This document shows positions 15,785 to 24,516 of a DNA stretch of 64,000 nt, piece by piece (positions within the stretch are counted from its first letter, which is position 1; the number at the start of each line of letters is the position of its first letter). The translations under genes were made by a program, and so were the position numbers. Location: assembly GCA_964646405.1 (NCBI GenBank), contig CAZYDV010000001.1, positions 1-64,000 of the forward strand. The letters run 5' to 3'. The notes under the pieces are model-generated. The model worked only from the letters and a program-made list of their open reading frames with translations. It was not told where the DNA came from and ran no database searches. Origin of the DNA: CAKZSB01 sp964646405 (GTDB lineage: Bacteria; Pseudomonadota; Gammaproteobacteria; Granulosicoccales; Granulosicoccaceae).

Positions 15785-16875
15785 CACGCGTGCTGTCGCT
15801 GTTGATTCTAGCCGGTGCGGTGGTGGCGGTGCTGTTGCCTGCCAGTGAATCCGGCCCGTTTCTAATTCGAGTGCTGGGCGTGTTGCTTGCCGCTGCGGGA
15901 TTGGTCTGGCTGTGGCGGCCCACACTGGCGCGCCTTTGCCCTGCTGCGGTAGTCGCCGGTGTGTTGTCCACTGGTGGTGCCTGGGTGTTGTTGTCACAGC
16001 TTGACTCGATTGTGCCTGCGGCAGGATTCTGGGGGGCGACTTTCGCCGCCTGGGCAATGGCGTGGTTTTTTGTCGAGCGACTGGCCAGCATCGATACGCG
16101 CAACCAGGTGCTTAGCTGGTTGCTGAGGCTTTGCATTCCGCTGTTGTTTGGCGCCTGGTTGCTGATCATCTGGGAGATCTGCACGCGGGGTTTTGGCGTG
16201 CCGCAGGTATTGCTGCCATCGCCGAGTGCCATTGGCTCACGCATCCTGACATCGACCGACACCTTGTGGGCCGATTTCAAACAAACGTTTATCTACGCGG
16301 TATTGATCGGTTATGCGCTGGGCTGCGGCAGTGGATTTGTGATTGCCCTGTTGATCGACCGATCGCCGTTTTTACAGCGCGGTCTGCTGCCGATTGGCGA
16401 TCTGGTCTCGGCGCTGCCGATCGTTGGCATCGCACCCATCATGGTGATGTGGTTTGGATTCGACTGGCATTCAAAAGCGGCGGTCGTGGTGGTGATGACC
16501 TTCTTTCCGATGCTGGTTAACACCGTGGCGGGGCTTGCCGCATCCGGCGCCATGCCGCGCGATCTGATGCAAACTTATGCTGCCGGTTATTGGCAGACTC
16601 TGTTCAAATTGCGTTTGCCAGAGGCGCTGCCATTCATCTTTAATGCGTTGAAAATAAACTCTACGCTGGCCCTTATCGGGGCGATCGTAGCGGAATTTTT
16701 TGGTACCCCGATCGTGGGAATGGGATTTCGAATTTCCACCGAAGTCGGACGTATGAACGTAGATATGGTGTGGGCTGAGATTGCCATGGCGGCAGTGGCG
16801 GGTTCATTGTTCTACGGCATTGTGGCACTTGTTGAGCGGATGTTTACTTTCTGGCATCCATCCATTCGTAACTAG
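15781..16875 (+). CDS. ABC transporter permease, NitT/TauT type (second), with extended N-terminus
   Basis: A 364-aa permease. The last 250 or so residues are a normal BPD_transp_1 domain with the coupling segment near 262-280 (MQTYAAGYWQTLFKLRLPEA). In front of it are roughly 110 residues with about four extra hydrophobic helices, so the protein is longer than the usual 250-280 aa. The GTG start overlaps the previous stop by 4 bp (GTGA). The two permeases likely form a heterodimer. Confidence 0.88.
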   Translation: MTRVLSLLILAGAVVAVLLPASESGPFLIRVLGVLLAAAGLVWLWRPTLARLCPAAVVAGVLSTGGAWVLLSQLDSIVPAAGFWGATFAAWAMAWFFVERLASIDTRNQVLSWLLRLCIPLLFGAWLLIIWEICTRGFGVPQVLLPSPSAIGSRILTSTDTLWADFKQTFIYAVLIGYALGCGSGFVIALLIDRSPFLQRGLLPIGDLVSALPIVGIAPIMVMWFGFDWHSKAAVVVVMTFFPMLVNTVAGLAASGAMPRDLMQTYAAGYWQTLFKLRLPEALPFIFNALKINSTLALIGAIVAEFFGTPIVGMGFRISTEVGRMNVDMVWAEIAMAAVAGSLFYGIVALVERMFTFWHPSIRN

Positions 16876-16891
16876 CACGGAGAAATTGAAC

Positions 16892-17878
16892 GTGAAAAAA
16901 CTATTGTTGACAGCGACGGCCATCGGGCTGGGTTTGAGCGGGACGCTTGTGCAGGCGAAAGACGATCTGACCCTGCAACTAAAATGGGTGACGCAGGCGC
17001 AGTTTGCCGGTTATTACGTGGCCCAGGACAAGGGCTTTTACGATGAGGAAGATCTAAACGTCACGATTAAGCCCGGCGGACCCGATATCGCACCCCCACA
17101 AGTGATTGTCGGCGGTGGTGCCGATGTGATTGTCGACTGGATGCCCTCGGCGCTTGCCAGTCGCGAAAAGGGTGTGCCACTGGTGAATATTGCACAGCCA
17201 TTCAAACGCTCCGGCATGATGCTGACCTGCCGCAAGGAAACCGGTATCAAGGTACCGGAGGACCTCGCCGATCGCACGCTGGGTGTGTGGTTCTTTGGCA
17301 ACGAATATCCGTTTTTAAGCTGGATGGCCAAGCTTGGCATCGCAACCGATGGCAGCGCCGGTGGCGTCACGGTGCTGAAGCAGGGTTTCAATGTAGATCC
17401 GATCCTGCAAAAGCAGGCTGACTGCATATCGACCATGACCTACAACGAATACTGGCAGGTGATCGATGCGGGTATTCCCGCTGATGATCTGGTGGTCTTC
17501 AAGTATGCCGATCAGGGCGTGTCGACGATGGAAGACGGGCTCTACGTGCTGGAAGACAAACTGTCGGACGACGCGTTCGTCGACAAGATGGCCCGATTTG
17601 TTCGTGCCTCGATGAAAGGTTGGGAGTACGCCCGCACCAATCCGGATGAAGCCGCTGACATCGTCCTTGAAAATGATGCCTCGGGTGCGCAGACTGAAAA
17701 GCACCAGCGCCGCATGATGGGCGAAATCAACAAGCTGACTGAAGGTTCGGACGGCAAGCTCGATCCGGCGGACTACGAGAGTACTGTCGAAACGCTGCTC
17801 TCGGGTGGCTCCGATCCGGTGATCACTAAGGCGCCGGAAGGTGCCTGGACCCATGCGGTGATAGATAAAGCGATGTAG
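16892..17878 (+). CDS. ABC transporter substrate-binding protein, NMT1/THI5 family (predicted pyrimidine-type ligand)
   Basis: A secreted binding protein (328 aa) with a clear signal peptide (MKKLLLTATAIGLGLSGTLVQA) and the family opening LTLQLKWVTQAQFAGYYVAQDKGFY. The THI5/NMT1 family includes binders of thiamine pyrimidine precursors and riboflavin. In an operon for pyrimidine breakdown the likely ligand is uracil, thymine, a dihydropyrimidine or a hydantoin; that is inference. The GTG at 16892 has GGAG nine bases upstream. A perfect stem-loop follows 29 bp after the stop. Confidence 0.9.
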   Translation: MKKLLLTATAIGLGLSGTLVQAKDDLTLQLKWVTQAQFAGYYVAQDKGFYDEEDLNVTIKPGGPDIAPPQVIVGGGADVIVDWMPSALASREKGVPLVNIAQPFKRSGMMLTCRKETGIKVPEDLADRTLGVWFFGNEYPFLSWMAKLGIATDGSAGGVTVLKQGFNVDPILQKQADCISTMTYNEYWQVIDAGIPADDLVVFKYADQGVSTMEDGLYVLEDKLSDDAFVDKMARFVRASMKGWEYARTNPDEAADIVLENDASGAQTEKHQRRMMGEINKLTEGSDGKLDPADYESTVETLLSGGSDPVITKAPEGAWTHAVIDKAM

Positions 17879-17907
17879 CTTTCTGCCGCTCGGTTGCTTG
17901 CCAGATG

Positions 17908-17931
17908 CCTGCAAGCTGTGTAGCTTGCAGG
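17908..17931 (+). other. Perfect stem-loop after the binding-protein gene
   Basis: Ten-base-pair arms (17908-17917 and 17922-17931) with a GTGT loop. There is no T-run after it. It may stabilise the 3' end of the transport operon mRNA or be the first hairpin of the structured stretch before cobS. Confidence 0.5.
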
Positions 17932-17952
17932 CTATCGGCAAACCCTTGTCCG

Positions 17953-18012
17953 CGGGCCGACCAGTTGTTCGAATAGACAACGAAGTATGCTGATCGCGGC
18001 CCGTGCTCAGCA
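17953..18012 (+). ncRNA. Structured leader before cobS (candidate cis-regulatory RNA or small RNA)
   Basis: CGGGCCG (17953-17959) can pair with CGGCCCG (17997-18003) around an inner hairpin GTTGT/ACAAC (17964-17968, 17977-17981). Alternatively TGCTGA (17988-17993) can pair with TCAGCA (18007-18012), which breaks the first stem. Both precede an intrinsic terminator. It does not match the conserved boxes of a cobalamin riboswitch that I can recall. Existence as an RNA is inference. Confidence 0.35.
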
Positions 18013-18027
18013 AGCATCGTCATCTGC

Positions 18028-18059
18028 GCCCCGGAGCGGCATCGCTCCGGGGCTTTTTT
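18028..18059 (+). terminator. Strong intrinsic terminator abutting cobS
   Basis: Ten-base-pair GC-rich arms GCCCCGGAGC (18028-18037) and GCTCCGGGGC (18044-18053), loop of 6, then six T (18054-18059). It ends 17 bp before the cobS ATG. It can end the pyrimidine operon or act as an attenuator for cobST. Confidence 0.9.
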
Positions 18060-18076
18060 GTATAAAATTGATCGAT

Positions 18077-19060
18077 ATGACTACGAACAAGAACACTGAT
18101 GTGACCGGATTGCCCGATACCACTGTCTCGGTGCGCGAGACCTTTGGTATCGATATCGATATGGATGTCCCGGCCTTCAGTTCGCGCACTGAGCAGGTGC
18201 CTGATTTTGATGAAGATTATCTGTTCGATCCGCGCACGACCCTGGCCATACTGTCAGGCTTTGCGTCAGATCGACGGGTGCTGGTCACCGGCTTTCACGG
18301 CACCGGCAAATCGACTCATATTGAGCAGGTCGCGGCGCGATTGAACTGGCCGTGTCTGCGCATCAATCTCGATAGTCACGTCAGCCGAATTGACCTGATC
18401 GGCAAGGATGCCATCGTGTTGCAGGACGGCAAGCAGGTCACCGAGTTTCAGGATGGCATTCTGCCATGGGCCTACCAGCGCAACGTGGCGCTGGTGTTCG
18501 ACGAGTACGACGCAGGCCGGCCTGATGTGATGTTTGTCATCCAGCGTGTACTCGAATCGGCCGGGCGTCTGACTCTGCTGGATCAGAGCCGCGTCATTCG
18601 ACCGCACCCTTGTTTTCGGATCTTTGCCACCGCCAACACAGTGGGGCTGGGTGACACCACAGGCCTGTATCACGGCACCCAACAAATCAACCAGGCACAA
18701 ATGGATCGCTGGTCAATAACGACGATTCTGAATTACCTGCCGGCAGAAAAGGAAATTGAAATTGTGCTGGCCAAGGCACCGGAATTTCGCACAGACGAGG
18801 GCCGCCAGACCGTCGAGCGGATGGTCACCCTGGCCAATCTGACGCGTTCTGCGTTTCGCAACGGCGACATCTCCACCGTGATGAGTCCGCGCACCGTGAT
18901 TACCTGGACGCAGAACAGCGGTTTTTTCAAAAGCCACGCGCTCGCTTTTGAGCTGACCTTCCTGAACAAGTGCGATCCGGTCGAGCGTGACGTGATCGCC
19001 GAGTTGTACCAGCGCACCTTCGGCGAGGAAATCGCAGACGCGGCGTCGGTCTTCAGCTAG
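18077..19060 (+). CDS. cobS: Aerobic cobaltochelatase subunit CobS
   Basis: CobS is the AAA+ ATPase that, with CobT and CobN, inserts cobalt into hydrogenobyrinic acid a,c-diamide in aerobic cobalamin synthesis. The protein (327 aa) has the conserved N-terminal stretch VPAFSSRTEQVPDFDEDYLF, Walker A GFHGTGKST near residue 73, Walker B VALVFDEYDAG near 135 and the highly conserved FATANTVGLGDTTGLYHG near 184. The ATG at 18077 was chosen by family N-terminus; the longer frame would run through the terminator. cobT follows 10 bp downstream. cobN is not in the window. Confidence 0.95.
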   Translation: MTTNKNTDVTGLPDTTVSVRETFGIDIDMDVPAFSSRTEQVPDFDEDYLFDPRTTLAILSGFASDRRVLVTGFHGTGKSTHIEQVAARLNWPCLRINLDSHVSRIDLIGKDAIVLQDGKQVTEFQDGILPWAYQRNVALVFDEYDAGRPDVMFVIQRVLESAGRLTLLDQSRVIRPHPCFRIFATANTVGLGDTTGLYHGTQQINQAQMDRWSITTILNYLPAEKEIEIVLAKAPEFRTDEGRQTVERMVTLANLTRSAFRNGDISTVMSPRTVITWTQNSGFFKSHALAFELTFLNKCDPVERDVIAELYQRTFGEEIADAASVFS

Positions 19061-19070
19061 CAAATTTGCC

Positions 19071-20906
19071 ATGGCAGGAATCGGGCACAACCGCGACGAA
19101 ACCGAAGCGGATCTGAAGCGATCGCTGACCGCCTGCGCGCGCGCAATCGCGGGCGACGAATCCCTTGAGGTCAATATCGCGGCTCAGGGTGGTGTCAATG
19201 TCGCCGGCAAAACGCTGCCGGACCGGCTGAATCCTGAACAGACCGCCGATGCCCCGGCGATGGCGATTACGCGTGGGCAGACCGATGCGGTCGCGGTGCA
19301 TCGCGCCCACCACGACGCCCGCGTCCACAGTCGTCACGCGCCGCAAAATGCGGTCGCCCGTCGGGTGTTTGATGCAGCGGAGCGAGCGCGCGTCGAGTGC
19401 CTCGGCGGGCAGGTTATGCTTGGCGTGGCGAAGAATCTGGACGCGCGACTTGAACAGCGGCTGCGCTCGTTCGATAGCCAGGGCGATCAGAGCATTGAAT
19501 TGGCTGAGGTGATCGCGCTGCAACTGCGTGAACGTATGACGGGCCGCAGTATGCCGCCAGCCGCGCAGCAACTGCTGGCCAATTGCGAATCGAATGGCGA
19601 CATCGATCCGAGCTGGTTTGATCGACTCGACGCACACAGTGCGGACCAGGCGGCATTCGCACAGCAGCTCAACGATCTGCTGGTCGAAATGAAATTGCTC
19701 GATGGCGAGGATGGTGAGGCGCAGGACGGAGACGACAGCGCTGACGATAACGCCAGCGAAGATGCCCAGGAACCTGAAGGTGAGGGTGATCCCCAACAGG
19801 GCGATGATGCCGAGCAGAGCGCCGATCAGGATGATGCGGACGATGAAGGAGAATCGGGTGAGTCGCCGGACGACGACAACAGCGATGACGATCTGAATCC
19901 GGCCGAAAACCCGGGCGCCTCGATGCGATTGCCAGATGCCAATCGCTTTGCCACCACCACCTCGTATCAAATCTATACCACCGACTACGATGAGATCGTC
20001 CGGCCACAGGATATTTGCGGTGCCGCCGAGCTTGCGCGCTTGCGCGAGCGGCTCGATGAACACGTTGGTGATTTACAATCTGCAGTAGGCCGTTTTGCCA
20101 ATCGATTGCAGCGGCTGTTGCTGGCGCGTCAGCATCGCTCGTGGGAGTTCGACCTCGAAGAGGGTGTGCTCGACTCTGCGCGCCTGACACGCGTGGTGAC
20201 TGACCCGATGCAGCCGCTGGCCTTCAAGCGCGAGCGCGAGACCCAGTTTCGCGACACGGTGGTCACACTGCTACTGGATAATTCAGGGTCGATGCACGGG
20301 CGATCGATTGTTGTTGCCGCTGCCTGCGCCGACGTGCTGTCGAATACACTGGAGCGCTGTGGCGTTGGCGTTGAGATTCTCGGCTTTACGACGCGCGCAT
20401 GGAAAGGCGGCGAGGCGCGAGCGCGTTGGGTGGCCGCCGGACACCCGGTGAATCCCGGACGATTGAACGATTTGCGCCATATCATCTACAAATCTGCTGA
20501 CACGCCGTGGCGGCGTGCGCGAATGAATCTCGGGCTGATGATGCGCAAGGGCCTGTTAAAAGAAAATATCGATGGCGAGGCGCTGCAGTGGGCGCATCAA
20601 CGTCTGCTGGTTCGACCGGAAAAACGCAAGATACTGATGGTCATTTCAGACGGCGCGCCGATCGACGACTCGACGCTGTCCGCCAATCCGGGGAAGTTTC
20701 TCGAACGCCACCTGATCGAGGTGATCTCACAGGTCGAGTCTCATGACAGCGTCGAATTGGTCGCCATTGGTATCGGGCACGACGTCACCCAGTACTACAA
20801 ACGGGCTGCGACAATTGCCAACGTCAGTGAGTTGGCTAGCGCCATGACTGCCCAACTGGCCGATCTGTTCGATCAGAATCGATCGCGACCCGGGCGTCGT
20901 GGCTAG
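19071..20906 (+). CDS. cobT: Aerobic cobaltochelatase subunit CobT
   Basis: The VWA-domain partner of CobS (611 aa). The C-terminal von Willebrand A domain carries the MIDAS motif LLLDNSGSMHG near residues 401-411 and ISDGAPIDD near 525. The middle, about residues 212-285, is an extremely acidic low-complexity linker (runs of D, E, G, S), which is usual for CobT and links an N-terminal helical domain to the VWA part. Length is close to the family's 600-640 aa. It acts in the cytoplasm in the CobNST complex. Confidence 0.95.
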   Translation: MAGIGHNRDETEADLKRSLTACARAIAGDESLEVNIAAQGGVNVAGKTLPDRLNPEQTADAPAMAITRGQTDAVAVHRAHHDARVHSRHAPQNAVARRVFDAAERARVECLGGQVMLGVAKNLDARLEQRLRSFDSQGDQSIELAEVIALQLRERMTGRSMPPAAQQLLANCESNGDIDPSWFDRLDAHSADQAAFAQQLNDLLVEMKLLDGEDGEAQDGDDSADDNASEDAQEPEGEGDPQQGDDAEQSADQDDADDEGESGESPDDDNSDDDLNPAENPGASMRLPDANRFATTTSYQIYTTDYDEIVRPQDICGAAELARLRERLDEHVGDLQSAVGRFANRLQRLLLARQHRSWEFDLEEGVLDSARLTRVVTDPMQPLAFKRERETQFRDTVVTLLLDNSGSMHGRSIVVAAACADVLSNTLERCGVGVEILGFTTRAWKGGEARARWVAAGHPVNPGRLNDLRHIIYKSADTPWRRARMNLGLMMRKGLLKENIDGEALQWAHQRLLVRPEKRKILMVISDGAPIDDSTLSANPGKFLERHLIEVISQVESHDSVELVAIGIGHDVTQYYKRAATIANVSELASAMTAQLADLFDQNRSRPGRRG

Positions 20907-20944
20907 CGGCAGCACTCTAGAAATTAAAGCGAAATAGCGCCCTT

Positions 20945-20963
20945 CATCCGGTAATAACGGATG
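20945..20963 (+). other. Small hairpin in the glyA leader
   Basis: CATCCG (20945-20950) and CGGATG (20958-20963) flank a 7-nt loop about 50 bp before glyA. No T-run follows. It may be a leader hairpin; no known glycine or SAM riboswitch is recognisable. Confidence 0.3.
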
Positions 20964-21012
20964 CGGATTGCGGTGTTTCGCAGTAGCAAATTATTCATTT
21001 TGGAAAACACTT

Positions 21013-22272
<1,260 letters not shown>

Positions 22273-22303
22273 TCTATACTCCGGGCCATACTTTCCGGTC
22301 GAC

Positions 22304-22321
22304 GCCGTGCTACAGCACGGC
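22304..22321 (+). other. Stem-loop after glyA
   Basis: GCCGTGC (22304-22310) and GCACGGC (22315-22321) with a TACA loop lie 31 bp past the glyA stop. No clear T-run follows, so a terminator is only possible, not shown. Confidence 0.35.
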
Positions 22322-22417
22322 GCACGGCGGTGTCTCTGTCTTCACGGTCATCGAAACCGGGGCGCTGCGATGCTGAAATGCCGGGCTGTCCAGATTACCC
22401 GCTGAGGATTGTTGAAA

Positions 22418-22975
22418 GTGAATCGTTTGAATCACATTACCCGTTGCGCGTTATTGATGCTCGCAACCGCTTTGCCTGTCGCCAGCATGGCCCAGAAGCT
22501 CTCTGACCTGCCTGCGTCCGACGCCACTGCTGCGCCGGGGCCGGAGCCGGTGGTAAAAAAGGTGGGCGACTGGAATCTCATTTGCGAGCCATCCGGGTCG
22601 CCCTGTGCGATGACCCAGCTTGGCAATGATCCCAATGGATCGCCTGCGATTGAAGTCGTGGTGCGCAAGGTTGACGATGAGGAAGCACAGATTAACGGGA
22701 TCAAAGTCAAAGCGGTGGCCGATATCATCACGCCGCTGGGTGTATTGCTTGAGTTTGGCGTCAGGCTGAAAATTGATGATCAGGAAGAGCGCGCCGCACC
22801 CTTCAGAATTTGTCAGCAGCACGGCTGCCTGGTCAGAGAGCCGCTGAGCGATCAAGTGCTGGCCGCGATGAAGAAGGGCAACGCGGCGCTGGTGACCGTG
22901 GCTGCCGACGGTGCAGGGCCGGTTGAGATCAAAATTTCCCTGGCAGGTTTCACCAAGGCGTTCAATTCTCTGTAA
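22418..22975 (+). CDS. Invasion-associated locus B (IalB) family periplasmic protein
   Basis: A small secreted protein (about 185 aa) with a signal peptide ending near AMAQ and the IalB core: VGDWNLICEPSGSPCAM near residue 50, then FRICQQHGCLV near 130, giving two Cys pairs. IalB was first linked to erythrocyte invasion in Bartonella, but homologs are widespread in free-living alphaproteobacteria and the function there is unknown. GTG 22418 was chosen because AGGA lies nine bases upstream; TTG codons at 22409 and 22412 are alternatives. It is convergent with glgA. Confidence 0.82.
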   Translation: MNRLNHITRCALLMLATALPVASMAQKLSDLPASDATAAPGPEPVVKKVGDWNLICEPSGSPCAMTQLGNDPNGSPAIEVVVRKVDDEEAQINGIKVKAVADIITPLGVLLEFGVRLKIDDQEERAAPFRICQQHGCLVREPLSDQVLAAMKKGNAALVTVAADGAGPVEIKISLAGFTKAFNSL

Positions 22976-23001
22976 CAGTCAACCGGCTGAATGCCCTGGT
23001 T

Positions 23002-24495
23002 TCAGGCGCGGACCCGGCGCGCCTCGTATTCCAGTGCCGCATCGCCAATCGCCGCCTGATATAACTGGCGGTATCGATGTGCGCTCTCGTCCCAACTGTA
23101 GGATTCCCGCATACCGGTCTGTTGCAAGTGGCGCCAGACGGGCTGATCGGTAAATCGCTCGAGTGCGCGCGTCATGCCGGCGGCCAATAGCGCTGCGGTG
23201 GGTTGTTCGATCAGAAATCCGTTGGCTTTGTCGGTATCTTCGTCGGCATCGAAAACGGTGTCGGCCAGGCCGCCGACGCGAGTCGTCAATGGCAGGGTGC
23301 CATAGCGCAGGCTGTAGAGCTGATTTAATCCGCAGGGCTCGTAACGACTGGGCATCATAAAGATGTCTGCGCCTGCTTCGATCAGGCGCGACAGTGCTTC
23401 ATCGAAACCGATCCGCACGGCGACACGATCCGGATAGTCGTGGCTTAGGCGCATGAGCTGGTTTTGCAAGTCAGTGTCGCCGCTGCCCAGTATCGCCAGT
23501 TGGTAGTCGAGGTGCTCAGTTTGTCGCACCGCGTCGATCAGCACGTCGATACCCTTTTGTACGGCAAGCCGGCTAATCACGCCAAAGAGCGGTTTGTTTT
23601 GATCTTCGGGCAGACCGAGCTGGCGCTGCAATTCGAGCTTGTTGCGCGATTTCAGGTGCAGTGAATCGGCGTCGTAATTGTGCGGAATGTGGCTGTCGAT
23701 CGACGGGTCCCAGATACTGTGATCGATGCCATTTAAAATACCGCTGATGCGCTCGCCTCGATAGCGCAGCATGCCGTCCATGCCGCTGCCAAATCGTGGA
23801 GTCTTGATCTCCTGAGAGTACGTCGGACTCACGGTGTTGACGCGGTCAGCGAATGCGATTCCGCCCTTGATGAAGCTTGCCTGTCCCCAGAATTCAAGCC
23901 CGTTTTCGTTATACAATTCGACTGGCAGGCCCATGTCGGCGTAGAGCTTGTGCAGGATATTGCCCTGATAGGCGAGATTGTGAATGGTAAAAACTGTGGC
24001 CGGTCGCTCTGGCTCCATCGATAGCAGCGCGGGCACCAGGCCGGTTTGCCAATCGTGGCAGTGCACCACATCCGGCCGCCAGTTCAGACCGGCGCGGTTC
24101 TGGCCCACGGCGATAACCGCTTGCGAAAACAACGCAAAACGCCAGGCGTTGTCGGGCCACGCGCGATCGTCGTCAGACATATAGGGATTGCCGTCGCGGT
24201 TGCTGAACGTGGGGTGTGTGACCAGCAATACTTCCATACCGTACAGCGTGGCGGAACACAAGGCCACCGGGTGCAGTGGCAGATCGAGCTGTGCGACGAA
24301 CACGGGGGGCTCGATTTGATCGAGCACACACTTGTAGCCGGGCAGTATCAGACGAATGTCGTCACCGGCACGTTGCAGCGCCCTTGGCAGGCTGCCGCAG
24401 ACGTCGGCGAGACCGCCGGTTTTGACCCATGGTGTCAATTCGCTGCATGCGAACAGCACGCGAGTTGAATGGTTATTGTTGTTATCTGCGAGCAT
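23002..24495 (-). CDS. glgA: Glycogen synthase (ADP-glucose), GT5
   Basis: Transfers glucose from ADP-glucose to a growing alpha-1,4-glucan. The protein (497 aa) shows the N-terminal ADP-glucose loop KTGGLADVCGSLPRAL near residue 25, DVVHCHDWQTGLVP near 140, and the C-terminal EPCGLNQLYSLRYGTLPLTTRVGGL region (residues about 397-421). Size is normal. It is the second gene of a glgB-glgA pair (21-bp gap) that is divergent from glgC-malQ. Confidence 0.96.
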   Translation of the reverse strand: MLADNNNNHSTRVLFACSELTPWVKTGGLADVCGSLPRALQRAGDDIRLILPGYKCVLDQIEPPVFVAQLDLPLHPVALCSATLYGMEVLLVTHPTFSNRDGNPYMSDDDRAWPDNAWRFALFSQAVIAVGQNRAGLNWRPDVVHCHDWQTGLVPALLSMEPERPATVFTIHNLAYQGNILHKLYADMGLPVELYNENGLEFWGQASFIKGGIAFADRVNTVSPTYSQEIKTPRFGSGMDGMLRYRGERISGILNGIDHSIWDPSIDSHIPHNYDADSLHLKSRNKLELQRQLGLPEDQNKPLFGVISRLAVQKGIDVLIDAVRQTEHLDYQLAILGSGDTDLQNQLMRLSHDYPDRVAVRIGFDEALSRLIEAGADIFMMPSRYEPCGLNQLYSLRYGTLPLTTRVGGLADTVFDADEDTDKANGFLIEQPTAALLAAGMTRALERFTDQPVWRHLQQTGMRESYSWDESAHRYRQLYQAAIGDAALEYEARRVRA

Positions 24496-24516
24496 ATTGG
24501 TTTGTTGTTTTTTCGG

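Noticed and set aside
17961..17981. tRNA-like T-arm with TTCGAAT
   Set aside because: The stem closes on an 8-nt loop in the wrong register and no acceptor or anticodon arm can be drawn around it.
17880..18060. Cobalamin riboswitch before cobS
   Set aside because: A CCAGATGCCTGC stretch is only loosely like the B12 box and the other conserved segments are missing or out of order. A different leader element remains possible.
19053..20063. Long open frame on the minus strand with hydrophobic stretches
   Set aside because: It is antisense to cobT. The apparent Ile/Val-rich membrane segments are the complement of the Asp/Glu-rich CobT linker.
20907..21012. Glycine or SAM riboswitch before glyA
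   Set aside because: Only one small hairpin is present in about 100 bp; the conserved cores of these riboswitches are not seen.
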